Of a DNA stretch of 52,244 nucleotides, positions 19,324 through 28,183 are shown piece by piece. The stretch lies in the NCBI GenBank assembly GCA_045122895.1, contig JBGVIE010000044.1, positions 1 through 52,244 on the forward strand. The letters run 5' to 3'. A program made the translations under genes and the position numbers. The notes below the pieces were generated by a model. That model saw only the letters and a program-made list of their open reading frames with translations. It made no database searches and was not told the DNA's origin. Positions within the stretch are counted from its first letter, which is position 1, and each line of letters opens with the position of its first letter. Source of the stretch: RGIG1934 sp045122895. GTDB lineage: Bacteria > Bacillota > Clostridia > Lachnospirales > Lachnospiraceae.

Positions 19324-20143
19324 TTTATTGAAACCTCAATATTATTCAAATGTGAACTCTGAAGCAAAAATAATTGACTACAATGCAATGATTTCGGAGA
19401 AAATAGCGAAGCTACAGCGGGAAATGGAAAATCATCCGATTAGTAGTGACGATGGTTTTGTTGCCGGACTTCAGATAGAAGAAGTAGAAGAGTTGGTTTC
19501 TGATTATGATGAAGAAGAAGTAAAAGTTCAGGCCAACAAGATAATTGAGCAGGCAAATGAAGATGCAATGGTGATAATAAATCGTGCAAAAGAAGAAGCA
19601 GATATATTAAAACAGGAATCCTCAGAAGCAGGCAGAGAACAGGGTTATAGAGAAGGAAAACAGCAGGCTGTAGAAGAATATGAACAGTTAAAGGCTGAAC
19701 TTGAAGCTGAAAGAGAACGCCTTAATGCTGAGTATAACAGACAGGTAGCTAATATAGAGCCTGAACTTGTAAGTACTATTTTGAAAGTATTCGAAAGCGT
19801 TACCTATGTCTTAAAGCAGGAGGATGAGAATGTACTTGTAAGTCTTGTTAACGATGTGTTGATGAAAGCAGAGATTAGTAAGGAATTTCTGATAAAAGTA
19901 TCACCACAGGATTACGAGACTTTATCAGCAAACAGAGAAAAATTATACGGAGCAGTTTCAAAGAAGGTTCAGATAGAAATAGTTGAAGAACCATTGCTTG
20001 AAAAGGCTCAATGTGTAATAGAAAGCGACAGCGGAATATATGATTGCAGTCTTGATGTTCAGCTAAAGAATCTGGCAAGAACATTAAAGATGTTATCATG
20101 TGTTGATGAAATAGAAATTGGAGATGACAATGCCAGAAATTGA
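19316..20143 (+). CDS. fliH: Flagellar assembly protein FliH
   Basis: FliH is the peripheral stalk that regulates the FliI export ATPase. The protein is rich in Glu, Lys and Gln. Residues ~70-145 form a long helical or coiled region containing the glycine-spaced ASxAGREQGYREGKQQ pattern typical of FliH. The C-terminal ~100 residues match the FliH/V-ATPase E-subunit domain. The TTG start at 19316 is supported by GGAGGTG about ten bases upstream. It overlaps fliG and its end overlaps fliI, the usual FliG-FliH-FliI order. Confidence 0.9.
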   Translation: MSNLLKPQYYSNVNSEAKIIDYNAMISEKIAKLQREMENHPISSDDGFVAGLQIEEVEELVSDYDEEEVKVQANKIIEQANEDAMVIINRAKEEADILKQESSEAGREQGYREGKQQAVEEYEQLKAELEAERERLNAEYNRQVANIEPELVSTILKVFESVTYVLKQEDENVLVSLVNDVLMKAEISKEFLIKVSPQDYETLSANREKLYGAVSKKVQIEIVEEPLLEKAQCVIESDSGIYDCSLDVQLKNLARTLKMLSCVDEIEIGDDNARN

Positions 20144-21443
20144 TTTAAAGAAATACCTTAAATTAAGTGAAAAAAGTTTTGTAAAGAAAATGGGTAAGGT
20201 TGTAAAAATTGTTGGGTTGACGATAGAATCTGTTGGACCTGACGCCAATCTTAATGATGTGTGCAAAATCATATCAAAAGAAGATGAGAACCGGTTTGTA
20301 ATGGCAGAAGTGGTGGGCTTCAAGGATAAAAGAATATTACTTATGCCATTTGATAGCATTGATGGTATCGGACCTGGAAGCACAGTTGAAAATACATCTA
20401 TGCCGTTGCAGATAAATGTAGGTTCAGCACTTCTTGGAAAGACATTGGATGGGCTGGGAAGACCATTAGACGACTCAGAGATAATTACGTCACATGCTTA
20501 TCCGGTTGATGAGAAGGCACCGGACCCGTTGCAAAGAAATATAATCAGTGAAGTTTTACCACTTGGCGTAAAGGCGGTAGATGGACTTATAACAGTTGGA
20601 AAAGGTCAGAGAATTGGTATTTTTGCAGGTAGTGGTGTGGGTAAGAGTACACTTCTGGGTATGTTTGCAAGAAATACAAAGGCTGATATCAATGTTATAG
20701 CACTTATAGGAGAAAGAGGAAGGGAAGTACGTGAATTTATTGAACGCGACCTTGGCGAAGAAGGAATGAAACGAAGCATTGTTGTAGTGGCAACATCGGA
20801 TAAGCCGGCACTTATTAGAAATAAAGCTGCAAAGACAGCTACAGCGATAGCAGAGTATTTCAGAGACAGGGGGAAAGATGTTCTTTTAATGATGGATTCC
20901 CTGACACGTTTTTCCATGGCACAAAGAGAGATTGGGCTTGCTTCAGGGGAACCTCCTGTAACAAGAGGATATCCGCCAAGTGTATACAGCGAGATGCCGA
21001 AGCTTTTAGAGAGAGCCGGCAACTCGGGGAAAGGCTCGATAACAGGTCTATATACTGTGCTTGTAGATGGTGATGATTTTAATGAGCCAATTACAGATAC
21101 AGCCAGGGGTATTCTTGACGGACACATTATGCTGTCAAGAAAATTAGGACATAAAAATCATTATCCCGCAATTGATATATTACAAAGTATTTCCAGAGTA
21201 ATGAGTTCTATTGCAACAAATGAACATAAGGAGGCTGCAGGTAAGCTGAAAAATGTTTTAGCTACATACAGTGAGGCAGAGGATTTAATAAATATTGGAG
21301 CATATAAGAGTGGTTCAAATAAAAATATTGACTATGCGATTTCAAAGATAGACGAGGTAAATGATTTTTTAATGCAGCAAACTCATGAAAAATTCTCTTT
21401 TGACGAAGAGATTCAGATGCTTATGAATATATTCGAAGAATGA
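20130..21443 (+). CDS. fliI: Flagellum-specific export ATPase FliI
   Basis: FliI is the F1-beta-like hexameric ATPase of flagellar protein export. Walker A GSGVGKST is near residue 167, followed by ALIGERGREVREF, the Walker B LLMMDSLTRF and the DARRYPPS-like ASGEPPVTRGYPPSVY segment. The 437-aa length is typical. I chose ATG 20130 because GGAG lies six bases ahead; an upstream in-frame TTG overlaps that site. The start lies 14 bases inside the end of fliH. Confidence 0.97.
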   Translation: MPEIDLKKYLKLSEKSFVKKMGKVVKIVGLTIESVGPDANLNDVCKIISKEDENRFVMAEVVGFKDKRILLMPFDSIDGIGPGSTVENTSMPLQINVGSALLGKTLDGLGRPLDDSEIITSHAYPVDEKAPDPLQRNIISEVLPLGVKAVDGLITVGKGQRIGIFAGSGVGKSTLLGMFARNTKADINVIALIGERGREVREFIERDLGEEGMKRSIVVVATSDKPALIRNKAAKTATAIAEYFRDRGKDVLLMMDSLTRFSMAQREIGLASGEPPVTRGYPPSVYSEMPKLLERAGNSGKGSITGLYTVLVDGDDFNEPITDTARGILDGHIMLSRKLGHKNHYPAIDILQSISRVMSSIATNEHKEAAGKLKNVLATYSEAEDLINIGAYKSGSNKNIDYAISKIDEVNDFLMQQTHEKFSFDEEIQMLMNIFEE

Positions 21444-21456
21444 CGGGGAATAAAAG

Positions 21457-21906
21457 ATGGCAAAATTCAATTATAAAATGCAGAATATATTGAATATAAA
21501 ATACAATCTTGAAACTCAGGCAAAATCAGAATATGCACAGGCAAATGAAGAATTGCGTCAGGAAGAGTTAAAGCTAGATGCGATTCGTGCCGATATAAAT
21601 AGATATCAGGATGAAATTCGTTCTATGAGGGAAGGCAGTGTGAATATTACAGAACTTAGAAGGTGTTCACAGGCAATAGAGATAAAGAAAGAACAGGCAA
21701 AAAGCCAGGCAGTTCAGATAAAAAATGCACAGATTAAGGTGGATAAAACGAGAAAAAAGCTAAGTGATGTAATGGTTGACAGAAAGACGCATGAAAAGCT
21801 TAGAGAGAAAGCGTTTGGGGAATTTTTATCAGAACTCGATGATAGTGAGAAAAAAGAGATAGATGAACTGGTAAGCTTTAGGTTTAAAAACGAAGATGAT
21901 AACTAA
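21457..21906 (+). CDS. fliJ: Flagellar export protein FliJ
   Basis: FliJ is the central-stalk-like coiled coil of the export ATPase. The 149-aa protein is almost entirely predicted helix, rich in Lys, Glu, Gln and Arg, beginning with the FliJ-like pattern FNYKMQNILNIKYNLE. It follows fliI by 13 bases and precedes the MotE-like gene. Sequence conservation in this family is low, so the call rests on size, composition, N-terminus and position. Confidence 0.9.
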   Translation: MAKFNYKMQNILNIKYNLETQAKSEYAQANEELRQEELKLDAIRADINRYQDEIRSMREGSVNITELRRCSQAIEIKKEQAKSQAVQIKNAQIKVDKTRKKLSDVMVDRKTHEKLREKAFGEFLSELDDSEKKEIDELVSFRFKNEDDN

Positions 21907-21917
21907 AAGGTGACAAA

Positions 21918-22691
21918 ATGGCTAAGAAGAATAAAGATAAGGATGGTATATCTGATTTAGGATTAGGAGAAGAAAAAAAAGAGAATAAACTGTTATCGAT
22001 AGCAATTATTATAGTGATAGTACTTATATGGCTGGCGATAATAGCGATTTTAATAAAGATTGATGTAGGTGGCTTTGGAAGTAAGATTAAACCGGTCTTA
22101 AAGGATGTACCATTGATTAATAAGATTCTGCCTGATGATCCGGCAGGACAGAACAACGAATCAGAAGATTATCCATACAAGAGTCTCGCAGATGCAATCA
22201 CTTATATAAAGGAATTAGAAGTTCAGCTCGGAGACGTTACAGAGAAATCAGAGAAATTATCCAATGAGAAAGAGGAACTCCAAAAGGAAGTAGACAGACT
22301 TAAGGTGTTTGAGAATAATCAAAAAGAATTTGAAACCTTGAAGTCGAAATTTTACGATGAGGTAGTCTTTTCAGATGCTGCGATTGACTATGAGAATTAC
22401 ATAACATACTATCAGTCGATTAATCCTGAGAAGGCAGAAGAATTATATCAGGAGGCGGTTGAGAAATATGCATACCAGGAGGCGTTTATGGAACAGGCTG
22501 AATCGTATGCAAAGATGGAGCCGTCAGCCGCAGCAGCTATTTTTATAGAGATGAGTGGCGATATGGATATGGTTGTAGATATACTTAGAAGTATGAAGAC
22601 AGCTAATAGAGCTTCGATAATTGAAGAGGTAAGTAAAAAGGATGCGAATTACGCAGCGAAGCTTACTAAATTGTTGATTCCAAAAGAATAA
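21918..22691 (+). CDS. MotE-like membrane coiled-coil protein (MgtE N-terminal-like domain)
   Basis: A charged N-terminus precedes one membrane helix (about 26-50). A coiled-coil region follows (about 90-140: VTEKSEKLSNEKEELQKEV). The C-terminal region has the YAKMEPSAAAAIFIEMS and MKTANRASIIEEVSKKD repeats of the MgtE N-terminal/MotE fold, also related to FliG. MotE of proteobacteria chaperones the stator component MotC; in Firmicutes a homologous gene often follows fliJ with unproven function. Placement between fliJ and fliK supports a flagellar role, with the C-terminal domain probably extracytoplasmic. Confidence 0.75.
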   Translation: MAKKNKDKDGISDLGLGEEKKENKLLSIAIIIVIVLIWLAIIAILIKIDVGGFGSKIKPVLKDVPLINKILPDDPAGQNNESEDYPYKSLADAITYIKELEVQLGDVTEKSEKLSNEKEELQKEVDRLKVFENNQKEFETLKSKFYDEVVFSDAAIDYENYITYYQSINPEKAEELYQEAVEKYAYQEAFMEQAESYAKMEPSAAAAIFIEMSGDMDMVVDILRSMKTANRASIIEEVSKKDANYAAKLTKLLIPKE

Positions 22692-22694
22692 TCG

Positions 22695-22721
22695 ATTTTA
22701 AAATCTAACAGATTTTAAAAT
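22695..22721 (+). repeat. 12-bp AT-rich perfect hairpin between motE-like and fliK
   Basis: Bases 22695-22706 pair exactly with 22710-22721 around a three-base loop, and a T-rich stretch follows (22725-22731). It begins four bases after the motE-like stop. It could be a weak terminator or an RNA stability element. Its A/T-only pairing (except one G-C) makes strong termination unlikely. Confidence 0.7.
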
Positions 22722-22750
22722 ATATATTTTTTGAAGAAAGGAGGAGACAT

Positions 22751-24058
22751 ATGGTAAACGCAGCAGTAAATAATAATGATTTTCTTACAGTGAAGAATTT
22801 ATCAGATGCCGGAAATAACAAGGTTAAGCCTGAAAAAACAAATGGTTCATTCGATAACATAATCTCAAAGATTGAAAATGCTTCTAAGGAAACAAAGAGT
22901 TCTGACAAGTTTGAATCAGAGAAATCAAAAGAGATTAAGAATTTGTTTGAGCAAAGCATCAAACCGTCTGCCATTGAAAAATCACCAACCGGTGGTGAGA
23001 TATCTGAGGAAGATATTGTTCAGATAGCAGCAGAGCTTATGGAAGTGGTGAAACAGATAATTGATGTAGTTGCGCAGGTACTTGAAAAAACACCTGAAGA
23101 AGTCGTTGACTCAATTAAAGAGTTGGGCTTTTCGGTAGAAGATTTAACCCAAAATGGCAAGGTTGCTGAATTGGCAGCAACACTCACTGATAATGAAAAT
23201 GTAACGGATTTGCTTTTGGATCCTAAGATGCCTGAAGTGTTAAAGAAAATCACTGCAAATGTCGATAAAATAATCGAGACATTTATTGAGGATAAGGGCA
23301 TTTCAAGGGAAGAGTTGACGGGGTTATTTACAGATTCTGAAGTGGCAGAGATACTTGAACCTGAGATGACTGAGAATGTTAAGAAAGTCTACGAAGTGAA
23401 TAGAACCGAAGAGACAGGCTATTCAAAGACAGGTGTGGCATCTGCTAAGGTAGAAGTGCCTGTTAGTGAACAGAGTATAAGCACCGCCTCAACACAGGTA
23501 AAAAGTGAAATTGACAAACACAGTGACAACTCATTTGAAGGAAATTCATTAGCCCAGAATTTTTCGGAAGCTATCAAAGATGTTAATCTTGAGGCTGTCA
23601 CAGAAGAACTTGATGTAAAGCCGGAAGAGATTATAAGACAGATAGTTGATGAAATAAGGACAACAGTAAAGCCTGATATGACATCAATGGAGATGCAGCT
23701 TAATCCTGAACACTTAGGAAGAATTAATCTTCAGATAGTATCGAAGGGTGGAACAGTAACTGCGAACATTATGGCTCAGAATGAAGCTGTTAAGGAAGCT
23801 ATCGAAAGCCAGGTTACACAGCTTAAGGAGACACTTGAAAGTCAGGGAGTCAAGGTGGAAGCAATAGAGGTGACTGTTGGAAGCAGAGAGTTTAATCAGA
23901 ACCTTGATGAGAATAACAACGGTGAAGAGCAACACAAACAGAAGAAGCATATCAGCAAAGAAGAACTTGATGAAATTAATGGAGTAACTCCCATTAATGA
24001 AGAGGATGACGAAGAGTTGCTTAGAGCAAAAGGCAGTACAATGAGTATGATGGCATAA
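22751..24058 (+). CDS. fliK: Flagellar hook-length control protein FliK
   Basis: FliK measures hook length and switches export specificity through FlhB. The conserved C-terminal Flg_hook domain (about 300-380) is clear: MEMQLNPEHLGRINLQIVSKGGTVTANIMAQ, followed by IESQVTQLKETLESQGVKVEAIEVTVG, here quoted as separate motifs MEMQLNPEHLGRI, LKETLESQGV and EAIEVTVG. The N-terminal ~250 residues are variable, acidic and low in order, as in the family. An AAGGAGGAG site precedes the ATG. Location directly before flgD and flgE supports the call. Confidence 0.92.
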   Translation: MVNAAVNNNDFLTVKNLSDAGNNKVKPEKTNGSFDNIISKIENASKETKSSDKFESEKSKEIKNLFEQSIKPSAIEKSPTGGEISEEDIVQIAAELMEVVKQIIDVVAQVLEKTPEEVVDSIKELGFSVEDLTQNGKVAELAATLTDNENVTDLLLDPKMPEVLKKITANVDKIIETFIEDKGISREELTGLFTDSEVAEILEPEMTENVKKVYEVNRTEETGYSKTGVASAKVEVPVSEQSISTASTQVKSEIDKHSDNSFEGNSLAQNFSEAIKDVNLEAVTEELDVKPEEIIRQIVDEIRTTVKPDMTSMEMQLNPEHLGRINLQIVSKGGTVTANIMAQNEAVKEAIESQVTQLKETLESQGVKVEAIEVTVGSREFNQNLDENNNGEEQHKQKKHISKEELDEINGVTPINEEDDEELLRAKGSTMSMMA

Positions 24059-24074
24059 GAAAGGAGATGAGACA

Positions 24075-24551
24075 ATGGGATTATCAGCAAACATAGTAGA
24101 TGGCAAGCTTGAATACACGTCAACACCAACGAATGCAAAGCCTGATACAAAAGGGACTGATTCACTTGGAAAGGATGCATTTTTACAGTTGCTATGTACA
24201 CAGATGGAGTACCAGGATCCGTTAAATCCATCATCTGATACAGAGTATATTGGTCAGCTTGCTCAGTTTTCTTCGCTGGAAGAGATGCAGAATTTGAACA
24301 CAGCATTTAATAACAGCAATGCGTACAGCTTGGTAGGAAAGACTGTTATTATGGAAGTTGGAAGTTCGACAGGAGCAGTTACTACTACAACAGTAGCAGG
24401 ATGCGTAGATTATGTGGAGATGAAGAATGGCAAGGCATATCTTGGAATAAATGGTCAGACATACAACTATGAGGATCTTGATACTGTTATAGATGTCAAG
24501 TATTTAGAGTCGATTTTGGATGAAAAGGAAAACGCAGGTAAAGAAGAATAA
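24075..24551 (+). CDS. flgD: Flagellar hook capping protein FlgD
   Basis: FlgD is the scaffold cap for hook assembly. The conserved N-terminal region is present: LGKDAFLQLLCTQMEYQDP, then PSSDTEYIGQLAQFSSLEEM (family LxQLxxQDPL and AQLAQFSxxEQM patterns). The protein is only 158 aa, so it is the short Firmicute form with a small C-terminal beta domain and no extended FlgD Ig-like region. An AAGGAGATGAG site precedes the ATG. fliK lies upstream and the hook gene downstream. Confidence 0.95.
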   Translation: MGLSANIVDGKLEYTSTPTNAKPDTKGTDSLGKDAFLQLLCTQMEYQDPLNPSSDTEYIGQLAQFSSLEEMQNLNTAFNNSNAYSLVGKTVIMEVGSSTGAVTTTTVAGCVDYVEMKNGKAYLGINGQTYNYEDLDTVIDVKYLESILDEKENAGKEE

Positions 24552-24583
24552 TTAATTTTTTCATGGCAAGGGAGTGCGTGGAT

Positions 24584-24955
24584 ATGAGGATTAATGGTTC
24601 ATTTACATCTATTGAGCAGGTTACTGATCAGTTATTGAACGGTAAAAGCAATGATATTCAAAAGAGTTCGCAAAATGTATCGTTTGCAGAGGTGTTCGAA
24701 AGCAAATTAAAGTTTTCAAAGCATGCAGGAGAAAGACTTGCAGACAGACATTTAAGTCTTACAGATGAACAGATGGACAGACTTTTGGAGGGAACAAAAA
24801 AAGCAGATGCAAAGGGCATAAATGAATCGCTTGTATTGATGGATGATATGGCTTTTATTGTGAATGTAAAGAATAGAACGGTAATAACTGCTATGGATCA
24901 AAGTGAGAGCAAAGATAATATTTATACAAATATAGACGGAGCCGTAATTATATAG
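24584..24955 (+). CDS. Flagellar operon protein of the TIGR02530 type
   Basis: The 123-aa protein has the pattern FSKHAGERLADRHLSLTDEQ followed by LLEGTKKADAKGINESLVLMDD and FIVNVKNRTVITAMD, recognisable as the uncharacterised protein that sits between flgD and flgE in many Firmicutes. I chose ATG 24584 because AAGGGAG lies about ten bases upstream; an in-frame ATG 21 bases earlier has no good site. No membrane segment or export signal is visible. Its role is unknown, perhaps hook assembly by location. Confidence 0.85.
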   Translation: MRINGSFTSIEQVTDQLLNGKSNDIQKSSQNVSFAEVFESKLKFSKHAGERLADRHLSLTDEQMDRLLEGTKKADAKGINESLVLMDDMAFIVNVKNRTVITAMDQSESKDNIYTNIDGAVII

Positions 24956-25031
24956 CTGGACCTTTATGGAAGCTATTGTCTTTGACTGACAGATAAGACA
25001 TATACGGCAGGTATTTAGGAGGTCGTTAATT

Positions 25032-26321
25032 ATGATGAGATCATTATATTCTGGTGTTTCAGGACTTAAGATTCACCAGACAAAGATGGATGTTATTGGT
25101 AACAATATCGCAAATGTTAACACAGTAGGATTTAAGGCATCGAGAGTATCTTTTAGCGAGTTATTCTATCAGACTACGCAGGTGGCGTCAGGACCAAATG
25201 CAGAGACACAGACTGGTGGTCAGAATGCTAAACAGATAGGTCTTGGTTCGGCGCTCAGCTCTATTTCGGTAGATATAACAGGTGAAGGTGGTACGCAGTC
25301 AACAGGTGCCCCGTTTGATTTAAAAATAAACGGAGATTCGTTTTTTATTGTAAGAAGTGCCGGTAACAATTATTTTACAAAAGCAGGTAACTTCACAACA
25401 GATGAACAGGGTAATCTTGTTACACAGTCTGGTGCGTATGTAATGGGATATACAATTGAAAAGGTGGGAGATGCGTTAAGAACAGACCAGATAAGACCTA
25501 TTTCTATATATGGAAGCCAGTTTAAGAATACAGCACCTGCTGTTACGACTAACGCTACATACAGAGGTAATATAAATGCACAGGATTCAAACTTTGCAAA
25601 CGGATTACCTGTTACAACGTTTATTCCGGTATATGATAACCTGGGATATAAGTATGAAGTTCAGGTTCAGGTAACAAAGACATCTGATTCTGAATATACA
25701 GCTACGGCAACAGGTGTGTATAGTGGAAACAAATTAGTTGAGGGATTGACGGCTGAAATGGACGCAACAATTACATTTGATCCTGTTACAGGTGTTATCG
25801 CAGCAGATGCAGAGAAGACGGCAGTACTTACACTTGGTGGAAAAGAATCATTCTCATCGCCTGTGACTGTTGATTTTTCGTCAATAACTTCCTATGGTAG
25901 TGAGACAACACTTGATCCGATAAGAGGTGACAGTAATGGTATGGGAGCCGGTAAGGCGGTAGGTACTATGATAAGTGTTGGTATCCAGACAGATGGTAAG
26001 GTGGTAGCTGCTTATGATAATGGTGACAACGAAGTTATCGGACAGCTTGCAGTTGCAACCTTTGAGAACCCGTCAGGTCTCGAAAAAGTTGGTGAGAATA
26101 TGTTTGCTGCCACACTTAACTCGGGAGAATTTAATGGAATTGGTCAGGACATTACAGCTACAGGTGGGAAGTTCTCGGCTGGAACACTTGAAATGTCGAA
26201 TGTGGATTTGTCAACAGAGTTTACAGATATGATTGTCACACAGCGAGGTTTCCAGGCTAATTCGAGAATAATTACAACTTCTGATGCAATGCTTGAAGAG
26301 TTATTAAGTCTTAAGAGATAA
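25032..26321 (+). CDS. flgE: Flagellar hook protein FlgE
   Basis: FlgE polymerises into the universal-joint hook. The N-terminus has the hook/rod motif SGVSGLKIHQTKMDVIGNN and IANVNTVGFKASR. The C-terminus has MSNVDLSTEFTDMIVTQRGFQANSRII. Both termini form the coiled-coil core of the filament axis. The central region is a beta-rich D1/D2 portion. The 429-aa length is in the usual range. An AGGAGGTC site lies ten bases before the ATG. The 77-base gap before it shows no clear promoter. A long hairpin follows its stop. Confidence 0.97.
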   Translation: MMRSLYSGVSGLKIHQTKMDVIGNNIANVNTVGFKASRVSFSELFYQTTQVASGPNAETQTGGQNAKQIGLGSALSSISVDITGEGGTQSTGAPFDLKINGDSFFIVRSAGNNYFTKAGNFTTDEQGNLVTQSGAYVMGYTIEKVGDALRTDQIRPISIYGSQFKNTAPAVTTNATYRGNINAQDSNFANGLPVTTFIPVYDNLGYKYEVQVQVTKTSDSEYTATATGVYSGNKLVEGLTAEMDATITFDPVTGVIAADAEKTAVLTLGGKESFSSPVTVDFSSITSYGSETTLDPIRGDSNGMGAGKAVGTMISVGIQTDGKVVAAYDNGDNEVIGQLAVATFENPSGLEKVGENMFAATLNSGEFNGIGQDITATGGKFSAGTLEMSNVDLSTEFTDMIVTQRGFQANSRIITTSDAMLEELLSLKR

Positions 26322-26335
26322 TGAATAGAAAATAT

Positions 26336-26375
26336 CAGGATATAAAGGCTTGGGAATCCAAGCCTTTATATCCTG
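26336..26375 (+). repeat. 18-bp perfect hairpin after flgE
   Basis: Bases 26336-26353 are the exact reverse complement of 26358-26375, with a GAAT loop. It begins 14 bases after the flgE stop. There is no T-run after it, so it is not a textbook intrinsic terminator, although partial termination or a 3'-end stabilising role for the upstream mRNA is plausible. Confidence 0.9.
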
Positions 26376-26451
26376 TTAGTGCGGATATAGTGAATTTGTT
26401 ACAAAAAATATTAAAAAAACCATAAAAACAATAGCGAAAATTGTATATATA

Positions 26452-26460
26452 TGTTAAAAT
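26452..26460 (+). promoter_or_regulatory. Possible internal extended -10 promoter upstream of motA
   Basis: TGTTAAAAT at 26452-26460 matches an extended -10 (TGnTAAAAT), but no convincing -35 lies 16-18 bases upstream. A 7-bp hairpin (26476-26482 with 26489-26495) sits between it and motA. The long hairpin after flgE makes a fresh start of transcription here attractive, but the evidence is weak. Confidence 0.35.
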
Positions 26461-26525
26461 ATACAAGATGAAGTAAATTGCAGAATTTTGCAATTAAAAA
26501 AACAGAATTAGGGCAGGTGAATATA

Positions 26526-27326
26526 ATGGATTTGGCATCAATAATTGGTATGATAGCGTGCGTCGGAATGGTTGTACTTGGTATTGTTTCGGGGGACCAG
26601 GGGGTTGCAGCGTTTGGAAACTTCGTTGACGTGGCGTCTGTTATCATTACAGTTGGTGGTTCAATGTGTAGTGTTCTTGTCTCATATACAATTCCAGACT
26701 TTATTAATTCACTAAAAGCTTTTACCCAGGGTATAAAGGCACAGAAGAATAATGAAGCAGAGACAATTAAGACGATTATAGATTTATCGAATGTAGCTCG
26801 TAAGGAAGGATTGCTTGCACTGGAAGAGGCAGCTAACAACCTGGAAGATCAGTTTATGAAAAAAGGTGTACTTTTGATTGTCGATGGTACAGACCCTGAA
26901 CTGGTTAGAGCTATTATGGAGACCGAGCTTTCCTGTATCGAGACAAGACATAAGAAAGTAATTGGTTTTTATGAGAATGTGGCATCTATGGGACCGGCGT
27001 GGGGAATGATTGGAACACTTATAGGGCTTGTTAATATGCTTAAGAACTTAAGCGATATTGCTGCAGTTGGACCTAACATGGCTGTAGCATTGCTTACAAC
27101 ACTTTATGGCTCTCTTATGGCGAACTGGATATGTACACCAATAGCCGGTAAGCTCAAATATAATAATGATCTTGAGATTATGATGAAGGAAGTTATGGTT
27201 GAAGGGTTGTTATCAATACAGGCTGGAGAGAACCCAAGAGTAATAGAAGAAAAACTTAAGTCGTTCTTATCACCGGCACAGAGAAAGGCAATCGGTGAAG
27301 AAGGAGAAGGCGGAGGTGAACAGTAG
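26526..27326 (+). CDS. motA: Flagellar motor stator protein MotA
   Basis: MotA is the ion-channel stator subunit that pushes on FliG. Four membrane helices are visible, two near the N-terminus and two around residues 150-205 (MGPAWGMIGTLIGLVNML and AVALLTTLYGSLMANWI, the family TxGxxGTxxG-type region). The cytoplasmic loop lies between. ATG 26526 is chosen over an in-frame upstream start because GGGCAGGTGA precedes it and the mature length of 266 aa is normal. Its TAG overlaps the GTG of motB by one base. Confidence 0.96.
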   Translation: MDLASIIGMIACVGMVVLGIVSGDQGVAAFGNFVDVASVIITVGGSMCSVLVSYTIPDFINSLKAFTQGIKAQKNNEAETIKTIIDLSNVARKEGLLALEEAANNLEDQFMKKGVLLIVDGTDPELVRAIMETELSCIETRHKKVIGFYENVASMGPAWGMIGTLIGLVNMLKNLSDIAAVGPNMAVALLTTLYGSLMANWICTPIAGKLKYNNDLEIMMKEVMVEGLLSIQAGENPRVIEEKLKSFLSPAQRKAIGEEGEGGGEQ

Positions 27327-28165
27327 TGGCTAGAAAAGAAGAAGAAGTAAAAGCCGGCTCACCTGCCTGGATGGCGACATTTAGTGATCTTATGAACTTG
27401 TTACTTTGTTTCTTCGTTCTCTTGTTTGCTATGTCATCTGTAGATGAAGATAAGTTCGAACAGCTTGTTGCTTCTTTGTCGGCAAGCTTTGGAGTTCTTG
27501 AGGGTGGCTCGGCATCAGTTATAGAAGGAACGCTTATTTCAAGCGGTGTGGATGACCTGAATGAACTGAGTGATTATTATGAGACACTGGGAGTTAATGA
27601 AGACGGCGACCCCGCTACTGTGATGGATGATATGACACAGGGACAAAAAGAGGAACTTATTGAGATGCTAGAAGATTCAAAATATCAGGAGATGCTTGAT
27701 AAGTCAGAGGAGATGGCAGAGGATATAACAGGAATGGCTAATGCTTCCGGTATTGGTCAAATGCTGGAAATTGATTTTACAGCACAATATGTTCAGATAA
27801 CACTTAATGGTGCGGTTCTTTTTGAACCGGCAGAAGCTGATGTCAAAGAAAAGGCGTTACCTTTGATTAGTAAAGTAGGTGACATACTTAAGAATTATTC
27901 TTCTAATATGGTAGAGATAACCGGACATACAGATAATGTACCTTTACTTGATGATCCGAAATATGATGATAACTGGGATTTATCAAGTGCAAGAGCAAAG
28001 TGTGTTATGATGTATCTTGTCAATCAGAAAAAGTTAGATATTAACAAGATGAAGGCTTCCGGAAGAGGAGAGTACGAACCTATTGCTGACAACAAAACGG
28101 CAGAGGGGAGGGCTTTGAACAGACGAGTTGAGATTAAGATATACAACGAACTTTCTGAGAATTAA
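27326..28165 (+). CDS. motB: Flagellar motor stator protein MotB
   Basis: MotB anchors the stator to peptidoglycan. The N-terminal plug/channel helix PAWMATFSDLMNLLLCFFVLLF carries the ion-carrying Asp at residue 21 (quoted here as PAWMATFSDLMNLLL plus a hydrophobic run). The C-terminal OmpA-like domain has MVEITGHTDNVPL, WDLSSARA and GRALNRRVEIKI. Start is GTG, overlapping the motA stop, which implies coupled translation. The 279-aa length is typical. Whether it uses H+ or Na+ cannot be decided from these residues alone. Confidence 0.96.
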   Translation: MARKEEEVKAGSPAWMATFSDLMNLLLCFFVLLFAMSSVDEDKFEQLVASLSASFGVLEGGSASVIEGTLISSGVDDLNELSDYYETLGVNEDGDPATVMDDMTQGQKEELIEMLEDSKYQEMLDKSEEMAEDITGMANASGIGQMLEIDFTAQYVQITLNGAVLFEPAEADVKEKALPLISKVGDILKNYSSNMVEITGHTDNVPLLDDPKYDDNWDLSSARAKCVMMYLVNQKKLDINKMKASGRGEYEPIADNKTAEGRALNRRVEIKIYNELSEN

Positions 28166-28183
28166 TCTACATGGAGGTATGCA

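Noticed and set aside
20606..21127. 173-codon minus-strand frame opposite fliI
   Set aside because: It mirrors the conserved ATPase core with no ribosome-binding site or promoter.
26423..26448. Sigma-28 promoter before motA
   Set aside because: A TAAA element exists, but the GCCGATAT half matches only in its last AT-rich bases.
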